Shown in pieces: positions 8,096 to 12,708 of a stretch of DNA of 12,708 bases. The DNA comes from Faecalicatena sp. (lineage in GTDB: Bacteria; Bacillota; Clostridia; Lachnospirales; Lachnospiraceae): assembly GCA_009774255.1 (NCBI GenBank), contig VSNK01000165.1:1-12708 (forward strand), given 5' to 3'. The position numbers were made by a program, and so were the translations under genes. Within the stretch, counting starts at the first letter, position 1. The number at the start of each line of letters is the position of its first letter. The notes under the pieces are model-generated. The model was given only the letters and a program-made list of their open reading frames with translations, searched no databases and was not told the origin of the DNA.

Positions 8096-8134
8096 AAAAT
8101 TGAATTTATATTTAGGAAGGTGGAATACAAATAA

Positions 8135-8485
8135 GTGTTTACCGTTGAGTTCTATGAAACCGAAAGTGGCCAAAAACCGGTTCTGGATTTTATGTTGTCT
8201 CTCGATCCAAAGCTGCGTGCAAAAATGGGTGCTTTGATGGAATTGCTTGCAGAAAAAGGAAATGAACTTCGAATGCCTTATACCGAACATATTGATGATG
8301 GAATTTTTGAATTGCGTGCTATACAAGGGAATAATATTTCCAGAGCTTTATTTTTCTTCTATGCAGATCAGAGAATCATTATTACAAATGGCTTTATTAA
8401 AAAACAGCAGAAAACGCCTGCAAAAGAAATTCAGCTTGCAAAAGCAAGAAGAAAAGATTTTTATCGTATGGAAAATAGGAGGTGA
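8135..8485 (+). CDS. higB: HigB-type toxin, phage Gp49-like (RelE superfamily)
   Basis: A 116-residue protein matching the Gp49-like/HigB family, ribosome-dependent mRNA interferases of the RelE fold. Recognisable segments are VEFYETESGQKPVLDF at the N-terminus, LDPKLRAKM in the first helices, IDDGIFELRAIQGNNISRALFFF (about 50-72), the core strands with conserved basic residues, and IIITNGFIKKQQKTPAKEIQLAKARRKDF in the last strand and helix. The likely start is GTG at 8135, because an in-frame TAA at 8132-8134 excludes anything longer. The nearest Shine-Dalgarno-like sequence (AGGTGG, 8118-8123) is 11 bases away, so translation may be weak. It precedes the antitoxin by 6 bases, the toxin-first order typical of HigBA. 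Base composition is AT-rich compared with the flanking enzyme genes. Activity is inferred from family and context. Confidence 0.88.
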   Translation: MFTVEFYETESGQKPVLDFMLSLDPKLRAKMGALMELLAEKGNELRMPYTEHIDDGIFELRAIQGNNISRALFFFYADQRIIITNGFIKKQQKTPAKEIQLAKARRKDFYRMENRR

Positions 8486-8491
8486 AAAATT

Positions 8492-8779
8492 ATGATGACT
8501 TTAGATGAATTTATGGAGGATCAGATGAAAGATCCGGAATTTGCGAAAGCGTATGAAGAGATTCAGCCTGAAATGAGTGTGGTCCGCGCCATTGTTGAGG
8601 CCAGAACCTCTCAAAATCTCACACAAAAAGAACTCTCTGAACGCACCGGGATTGCTCAGACGGAGATCAGCAAGCTGGAGAAAGGAACCAGAAATCCTTC
8701 CATCAAACTTCTTCAAAGACTGGCCGACGGCATGGGAATGGTTTTGAATATCTCTTTCACTCCAAAAAAGGGCCTTTAA
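8492..8779 (+). CDS. higA: HigA-type antitoxin, XRE-family helix-turn-helix
   Basis: A 95-residue DNA-binding antitoxin. An acidic N-terminus (about 1-28, MTLDEFMEDQMKDPEFAKAY) is followed by an XRE/Cro-type helix-turn-helix (about 30-85): TQKELSERTGIAQTEISKLE with downstream GTRNPSIKLLQRLADGMGM. It should neutralise the upstream toxin and, as a dimer, bind the palindrome in the shared promoter. AGGAGGTGA at 8477-8485 overlaps the toxin's last codons and stop. It lies 9 bases before the ATG at 8492; ATG at 8495 is an alternative start. This strong site contrasts with the toxin's weak GTG start and would favour antitoxin excess. Confidence 0.9.
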   Translation: MMTLDEFMEDQMKDPEFAKAYEEIQPEMSVVRAIVEARTSQNLTQKELSERTGIAQTEISKLEKGTRNPSIKLLQRLADGMGMVLNISFTPKKGL

Positions 8780-8808
8780 CCTGCGGATTATTTATAGATA
8801 CTAATGTC

Positions 8809-8846
8809 AAAGCCACAGACTTGTTTCTTTCGAAGTCTGCGGCTTT
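8809..8846. terminator. Strong hairpin between convergent genes, probable bidirectional terminator
   Basis: AAAGCC-A-CAGACTT pairs with AAGTCTG-C-GGCTTT across a 10-base loop: 13 of 14 pairs on the plus strand, and 14 with one G-U pair on the minus strand. It lies 29 bases after the antitoxin stop and 28 bases after the GH78 stop on the other strand. On the plus strand TTTTT follows after a short CCATCC; on the minus strand there is no real T-run beyond the stem's own TTT. It probably ends toxin-antitoxin transcription and may also serve GH78. Confidence 0.6.
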
Positions 8847-8874
8847 CCATCCTTTTTCTGTTGAATCTCTTTCC

Positions 8875-10689
8875 CTAAATCACATTTTTCCCTGGTTTCA
8901 GCTCCCTGCTGTTCCCGTCCGTCCCAATCCATGTTCCATTCATTCCCCCCGGAAGCGAGATCTCCCCGTGTATCTGTCCGTCCGCATAAGTATAGCAAAA
9001 TCCGATCCTGCCATACTCTGTCGCGATCTCTCCTTCCAGATCCGATAACAGCCCTTCCATATGCGGCCAAACGACTACGGTTTCCGGATGGCCGGTCTCC
9101 CTGCGCACTCCGGCGATCACATGGAGCAGTTCATAGATCGGCAGAGCGCTCCAGCCGTGGCATTCGCTCCGGGAATCCACCGGGGTCTCCGGGCAGGTCG
9201 TACAGTGTTCCTCCAGCAGGCGGATCCACTGTTCCATCCGGCTGTACGTCAGCTCATAACAGCCGGCTCTCTCACAGGCCCTGAAGAGTTCGAAGCAGGT
9301 AGAAAAACCGCACTGCAGTACATCCGGCTCCTCAAAGGTCCTGCGCAGAAGCTCTGCGGCTTCCCTGCCGGATATCATGCCGTTTAGCACCGCCCAGCTT
9401 TGGGCATGCTGTGTAAATTCCGGATAGGAGGGTCCCTCCCGGTACATGTTCCTGTCCTCGTCCCAGCACAAAGCCTGGATCCGGTCTGTGATATGCTTCT
9501 GCCGTTCCCGGTATTCCTCCGCCGTCCCCGGCCTTCCGGTATTCTCATAGATCTCCGCGCCGTCCAGAAGTGCTTTCCCATACATCAGATTGAGGATCGT
9601 CGATGGGCCGCAGGCCGCGGCTCCGGGGCGCCCCTGGGTGTCATGCCAGCTTTCCTGCCAGTCCACGAAATCCCAATAGCCCAGATTTTCTACAAGTCCC
9701 TGTGCCCCCATGTGTCTGTCATAGTATTCCAATATTGCGTCCACATCGGAACGGTATTGTTTCAGCAGGCCGGCATCTCCGGTACGTTTATAATACTCCA
9801 GCAGCATAAAAATATAGTGAAGTGAAAATGTGCTGATGACCTGCTTCGGATTTGCCGGAGCATGCCCCTGGATCAGCCCCATGGGCAGCATGGAGTCATG
9901 AAAATCCGAGAGCGCCTTCCTGGCCAGTGCGGTGTCCTGGCTGCACGCATAGGTAAACAGCGCCTGCAGCCGGGTATCCATGGGGTACTGCATCTGCTCC
10001 CAGAACGGACAGTCCATGTAGGCATCCGTCATACATGCCTGCAGCGTGCGGACGCACATGGCATAGACCGGTTCCACCCATGGAGCGCCGGAGCGGATGT
10101 AAGACCCCGGCTCCAGCGGATAGCCGGGGGCAAGATACCGGGGGCGGTGGAACACAAGCGCTTCCTCGTTGGTGTGGATCTCCACCTGCAGAAACCGCAT
10201 GGTCCGATACCAGAACGGCTCATAGAGCAGATCGGATCCATCCGCAATGATGGTATCTTTTTGTCCGTGGTCTCCGATCTCTCCGTTTTGGTAATCGTCC
10301 CGCCTGACCTCATCCCTGCCCTTCGTGAATTTTTCAAAATAGGTAAATGTGATTTCCGCTCCCACACCCCCGGATATGTGATATTGGAAATATCCGTTGA
10401 ATAATGTATCCCCTTCAAATAACAATCTCCGGTGTTCATGAGGTCCTATGACAGCAGACTCATGTTCTCCAAAAACAGAATTCCCCAATTCTCTGGATAA
10501 CGTTCCTGGAATTTCATAGAGCAGCGGGATCGGGCGTTCCTCCAGCGCGAAGGTTTTCTGCAGGCCGTACAGCGCTTCCGGCCCCGGCGCCGCTGTCTCC
10601 AGCTTTTCGCCTGCTCTCCACTGCCTGTCGTCAAAATCCATGCATTTCCAGTCCGGCAGCGTTTTTCTAAAATCAATGTGCTCCGTCAC
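8875..10689 (-). CDS. GH78 catalytic part (C-terminal fragment of the broken gene)
   Basis: About 604 residues containing a beta-sandwich region (to about 200), the (alpha/alpha)6-barrel catalytic domain (about 205-535) and a C-terminal beta domain with the usual PHMEGLLSDLEGEIAT-like turn (about 542-557). Known GH78 catalytic acids appear conserved: DCPFWEQMQYPMD gives D226, E231 and D238 with the spacing of the classical DCPQREERxGWTGD motif, and E520 in HGWSALPIYELL is a candidate general base. The active site therefore looks intact even though the reading frame is cut off from its N-terminus. The GTG at 10689 is only the first start-like codon after the frame change; no Shine-Dalgarno sequence precedes it. 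Confidence 0.8.
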   Translation of the reverse strand: MTEHIDFRKTLPDWKCMDFDDRQWRAGEKLETAAPGPEALYGLQKTFALEERPIPLLYEIPGTLSRELGNSVFGEHESAVIGPHEHRRLLFEGDTLFNGYFQYHISGGVGAEITFTYFEKFTKGRDEVRRDDYQNGEIGDHGQKDTIIADGSDLLYEPFWYRTMRFLQVEIHTNEEALVFHRPRYLAPGYPLEPGSYIRSGAPWVEPVYAMCVRTLQACMTDAYMDCPFWEQMQYPMDTRLQALFTYACSQDTALARKALSDFHDSMLPMGLIQGHAPANPKQVISTFSLHYIFMLLEYYKRTGDAGLLKQYRSDVDAILEYYDRHMGAQGLVENLGYWDFVDWQESWHDTQGRPGAAACGPSTILNLMYGKALLDGAEIYENTGRPGTAEEYRERQKHITDRIQALCWDEDRNMYREGPSYPEFTQHAQSWAVLNGMISGREAAELLRRTFEEPDVLQCGFSTCFELFRACERAGCYELTYSRMEQWIRLLEEHCTTCPETPVDSRSECHGWSALPIYELLHVIAGVRRETGHPETVVVWPHMEGLLSDLEGEIATEYGRIGFCYTYADGQIHGEISLPGGMNGTWIGTDGNSRELKPGKNVI

Positions 10690-10702
10690 TGCGCCCAGAT
10701 TA

Positions 10703-11212
10703 TCATTGACCCCCCGGCTGTCCCACCAGATACCAGGTATGATCCAGCCAGACCTTCCAGTCCGCCCGGCCTGTGGTCACATCCGCCAGCCGGCTGCCGG
10801 CTCTGTCCCGCACGGTTCCTTCCACGGCCAGGCGGTGTCCTGCCGGAAGGGCTTCCACGCTGAACAGCGACAGACGATGATCCCCTTTCCATCCGCTGGT
10901 ATACATGCTGTCACAGAGCAGGCCCTGCACCGCAAACACATTGACACCGTTTTTCAGGTAACGGCCCACATCCACGGTGTCATAATAATGCCTGTACGCA
11001 CTGCTGCGGCATGGGCCGGATAGCACCGGCCGTTCATTGATCCAGAGCCGGTATCTGGAATTAGCCGAAATATCCATGACCAGCTCCGCAGGCTCTTCCA
11101 ACTCTATTTTCAGACGGTAAAGGGCAAACCGCCCGTTCATATCCCCCTGGTAAATCTGTTTTTCCTCAATCTCTGCTCTTGGAACCCCAAGCCAGCTTGC
11201 TTCCTTCCACAT
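10703..11212 (-). CDS. GH78 N-terminal part (fragment of the broken gene)
   Basis: A 169-residue frame starting at an ATG with AGGAG 7 bases upstream. It matches the N-terminal beta-sandwich of rhamnosidase-like GH78 proteins: FALYRLKIELEEPAELVMDI, ANSRYRLWINERPVLSGPC, then YDTVDVGRYLKNGVNVFAVQ. It stops at 10703 just after DWKVWLDHTWYLV, where relatives continue into the next domain. On its own it holds no catalytic residues. Its good start signal shows that the original gene began here. Confidence 0.75.
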   Translation of the reverse strand: MWKEASWLGVPRAEIEEKQIYQGDMNGRFALYRLKIELEEPAELVMDISANSRYRLWINERPVLSGPCRSSAYRHYYDTVDVGRYLKNGVNVFAVQGLLCDSMYTSGWKGDHRLSLFSVEALPAGHRLAVEGTVRDRAGSRLADVTTGRADWKVWLDHTWYLVGQPGGQ

Positions 11213-11233
11213 AATCCTGCTCCTGTCGATTTC

Positions 11234-11308
11234 TTAATTTTCTATCTCCATACGGGAAACCGTGACTGCCAGAATCCTTCTCCGGCAGCCACGTATCGTC
11301 TGTTCCAT
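11234..11308 (-). CDS. Possible 24-residue small ORF between esterase and GH78
   Basis: ATG at 11308 begins MEQTIRGCRRRILAVTVSRM and ends at TAA (11234-11236), 24 residues in all. The sequence AGAGGGTGA, 6 bases before the ATG, overlaps the end of the esterase gene and could serve as a ribosome binding site, which would couple it to the esterase. It is basic with a hydrophobic centre. I recognise no family. It fills most of the 102-bp gap before GH78, and chance is a serious alternative. Confidence 0.25.
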   Translation of the reverse strand: MEQTIRGCRRRILAVTVSRMEIEN

Positions 11309-11314
11309 AAGTTT

Positions 11315-12202
11315 TCACCCTCTGAGAAACGCCCCGATCTCCTTCATCGCCTCTTCCGTCTCCGGCAGCGGGAAAATGCAGAAGCTGTGGAACATCCCTT
11401 CCCACACCCTGACGGTGATATCCACGCCGGCCTCCTCGCAAAGCCGTTTGAGTTCCATACTGTCATCGAACAGTACCTCCTCCGTACCCACATTGACCAG
11501 CATGGGCGGGAAGCCTTGAAAGCTGCCCAGGATTGGGGAAGCATATGGCTGCTTCTCATCCTCCTTTGTAAAAAACCTGCTCGCCGCGTCTCCCCGCACC
11601 AGCGGGTCTCTGTCGTCCCTGGATGTCCTGGACGGCAGGGAATTGGTCACGTCTATGACCGGACTGAAGGGACAGATCCTGCCCGGCAGCGGCTGGCCGT
11701 GGTCATTGAGATACATGGTCGCGGCGATGGTCAGATTCGCTCCCGCGGACTCCCCGAAGATCCGGATATTTTCCGGACGGTAGCCTTTCTTTTCCAGCCA
11801 GTGGAAGGCCGCCACGCAGTCCTCCAGCGCCGCCGGGTACATGGCCTCCGGCCACTGCCTGTAGCTCACCGCAAACGCGTCCATGCCCGAGGCCAACGCC
11901 ACCTGGCTGCAGCAGTTTCTTCTGGAGATCACCGACCCGGTCTCAAAACCGCCGCCGAAAATAAACAGAACGATCTTTTCCTCACTTTTTCCCGGTGTCA
12001 GATTATGGTGGAACTCTCCCTGGACACTGCCCTCATGGATCTGCTCGATCCGGATCCCCTCCGGCAGGGGCGCGCTGTTCATCTGTGTATTCAGGTTTTC
12101 CCGAAGCTCCACCGTCTCCTCCGGCGATAAATTCTGCCCCCTGGATGCCTCTTTCCCTTTGCGGAGCACTTCCATAATTTCCTGTGCTTGTCTGCTGATC
12201 AT
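11315..12202 (-). CDS. HSL-type alpha/beta hydrolase (Aes-like esterase)
   Basis: A 295-residue cytoplasmic esterase of the hormone-sensitive-lipase-like alpha/beta hydrolase group. The nucleophile elbow is FGESAGANL with S152. The acid is probably at E241 in GTEEVLFDD (where relatives often have Asp) and the histidine is H272 in GMFHSF. The oxyanion motif, normally HGGGF, reads FGGGF (82-86), so the usual His is replaced by Phe. The start is taken at 12202, where AAAGGAGT lies 9 bases upstream; an in-frame ATG at 12280 would overlap the upstream gene and lacks a site. It sits 46 bp after the oxidoreductase and upstream of GH78 in the same direction, probably one operon. It may deacylate rhamnosides before GH78 acts; substrate unknown. 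Confidence 0.87.
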   Translation of the reverse strand: MISRQAQEIMEVLRKGKEASRGQNLSPEETVELRENLNTQMNSAPLPEGIRIEQIHEGSVQGEFHHNLTPGKSEEKIVLFIFGGGFETGSVISRRNCCSQVALASGMDAFAVSYRQWPEAMYPAALEDCVAAFHWLEKKGYRPENIRIFGESAGANLTIAATMYLNDHGQPLPGRICPFSPVIDVTNSLPSRTSRDDRDPLVRGDAASRFFTKEDEKQPYASPILGSFQGFPPMLVNVGTEEVLFDDSMELKRLCEEAGVDITVRVWEGMFHSFCIFPLPETEEAMKEIGAFLRG

Positions 12203-12248
12203 TTTCTTTTTACTCCTTTCTGTCGTTATCTTATCCTTTTTCTGCAGT

Positions 12249-12708
12249 TCAGATAAAATGCCCGGCAAAATATCCCTCATGGGCTGCCTCGTTGATCCGC
12301 CGCGCGCCGATGCAGTCCCCGATCATCCGCACATCGTAGGCCAGCTCCGCAAAGGACTCCGCCAGCTCCCTTCTGGGGATCAGGCCTACGCAGTAGACCA
12401 CACTGTCGGCGGGAATCTTTTCCGGAGACGCCCCGTCCTCCTTATCCAGAGGATGAATCACAACCCCATCCTCTTCGATCGCATCGCAGGATACCCGGGT
12501 GCGGATGGTCAGCTGCTCCTGCAGCGCGAACTGCTCCTGCAGCGCACCGCGGTACAGCAGATTCGCCGCCCCGGCAATCCTGTCCGCAATCTCCAAAAGC
12601 GCAACCTCATGTCCTTCCCGCAGCAGGCTCAACAACTCAGACATCGCAAAGCCGGCAAGCAAAAAGCTTGAGGCACTCTCTGAAATACGGGATGGGAGCA
12701 CCGGTGAG
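12249..12708 (-). CDS. FAD/NAD(P) oxidoreductase, C-terminal part of a 2-enoate-reductase-like protein (partial)
   Basis: The last 152 residues of a gene whose start lies beyond the window's right edge; the frame is open to that edge. The fragment resembles the C-terminal FAD/NAD(P)-binding half of the NADH:flavin oxidoreductase / 2-enoate reductase family (FadH, BaiCD and FldZ-like proteins). It has REGHEVALLEIADRIA after a Rossmann-like strand-turn-helix, VVYCVGLIPRRELAE, and the family-typical ending IGDCIGARRINEAAHEGYFA near 129-148. Such enzymes reduce alpha,beta-unsaturated acids or ketones using flavin, with an N-terminal OYE-like barrel that is not visible here. The dinucleotide-binding glycines look degraded: LLAGFAMSE near 16-24 where GGGxxGxE is expected. 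It is the first visible gene of the esterase-GH78 direction. Confidence 0.75.
   Translation of the reverse strand, partial: SPVLPSRISESASSFLLAGFAMSELLSLLREGHEVALLEIADRIAGAANLLYRGALQEQFALQEQLTIRTRVSCDAIEEDGVVIHPLDKEDGASPEKIPADSVVYCVGLIPRRELAESFAELAYDVRMIGDCIGARRINEAAHEGYFAGHFI

Larger units (their letters stand above)
8875..11212 (-). pseudogene. Frameshifted alpha-L-rhamnosidase-like GH78 gene (whole locus)
   Basis: Two consecutive minus-strand reading frames together form one GH78-type protein of about 778 residues, a normal length. The first frame ends in a stop at 10703-10705. The second frame, offset by one base, carries the rest and begins with no ATG or ribosome binding site. Removing one base, for example one G of the six-G run (10710-10715), makes the reading continuous: WYLVGQPGVNDNLGAVTEH. 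The downstream frame also reads sensibly further up (WWDSRGVNDN), so the exact joint within about 10703-10740 is uncertain. The family cleaves terminal alpha-L-rhamnose from plant glycosides or pectin by inversion. A real mutation, a sequencing error in the homopolymer, or programmed slippage are all possible. It lies downstream of an esterase in the same direction and ends near a terminator. Confidence 0.82.

Noticed and set aside
8809..8846. Possibility that the strong inverted repeat is an insertion-sequence end or attachment site
   Set aside because: It is a hairpin with a short loop located just after two convergent stop codons, with no partner copy on the other side of the toxin-antitoxin module; a terminator explains it better.
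12203..12280. Longer start (ATG at 12280) for the HSL-type esterase
   Set aside because: It would overlap the oxidoreductase end and add a Lys-rich segment; the ATG at 12202 has AAAGGAGT at the right distance.
11387..12671. Two plus-strand open frames of about 250 codons (11387-12130 and 11883-12671)
   Set aside because: Both are antisense to the esterase and oxidoreductase, overlap each other and show no domain; GC-rich sequence readily gives long antisense frames.
1..12708. CRISPR array, tRNA, rRNA, riboswitch or phage genes
   Set aside because: No regularly spaced repeats, tRNA cloverleaf, rRNA segment, conserved riboswitch core or phage structural or integrase motifs were seen; the Gp49-like protein is a toxin-family name and does not indicate a prophage here.

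Overview
The window looks like part of a low-to-mid GC Clostridia chromosome, most likely a gut or rumen Lachnospiraceae-type bacterium. This is an inference from strong AGGAGG-type ribosome binding sites, the protein families present (GPH sugar symporter, DUF4982-like GH2, DCPFWEQ-type GH78, Gp49-like toxin) and Gram-positive-style promoters. It is an accessory carbohydrate and ester catabolism region interrupted by a toxin-antitoxin module.

Left part (132-5027, minus strand): a tight three-gene operon read as GPH-family sugar symporter, then GH2 beta-glycosidase, then an acetyl-esterase-like alpha/beta hydrolase. An AraC-family regulator (5260-6321, plus) is divergent from it. The 232-bp intergenic region holds promoter candidates for both directions, an inverted repeat over the operon's -35 box and a spaced direct repeat. 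Middle part: a type-B carboxylesterase (6368-7927, minus) converges on the regulator and has its own extended -10 promoter. Next, on the plus strand, is a HigBA-type toxin-antitoxin pair (8135-8779) behind a perfect-consensus promoter with a 12-bp palindrome in its spacer, ending in a strong hairpin (8809-8846). Right part (8875-12708, minus): an ene-reductase-like FAD/NAD(P) oxidoreductase truncated by the window edge, an HSL-type esterase, a possible 24-residue ORF, and an alpha-L-rhamnosidase-like GH78 gene split by a one-base frame change near 10703-10740.

None of the fully visible enzymes has a visible signal peptide, so the likely scheme is intracellular. The symporter would import a small acylated glycoside or oligosaccharide, the esterases would remove acyl groups, and GH2 and (if functional) GH78 would remove sugars. 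Three esterases of different families, a rhamnosidase-like enzyme and an ene-reductase-like protein suggest acylated plant rhamnosides, for example phenylpropanoid glycosides or pectic fragments. That substrate is a hypothesis. I see no CRISPR array, rRNA, tRNA, transposase or phage genes, and no clearly new class of system. The most noteworthy points are the GH78 lesion, the toxin-antitoxin control region and the esterase-rich gene set.
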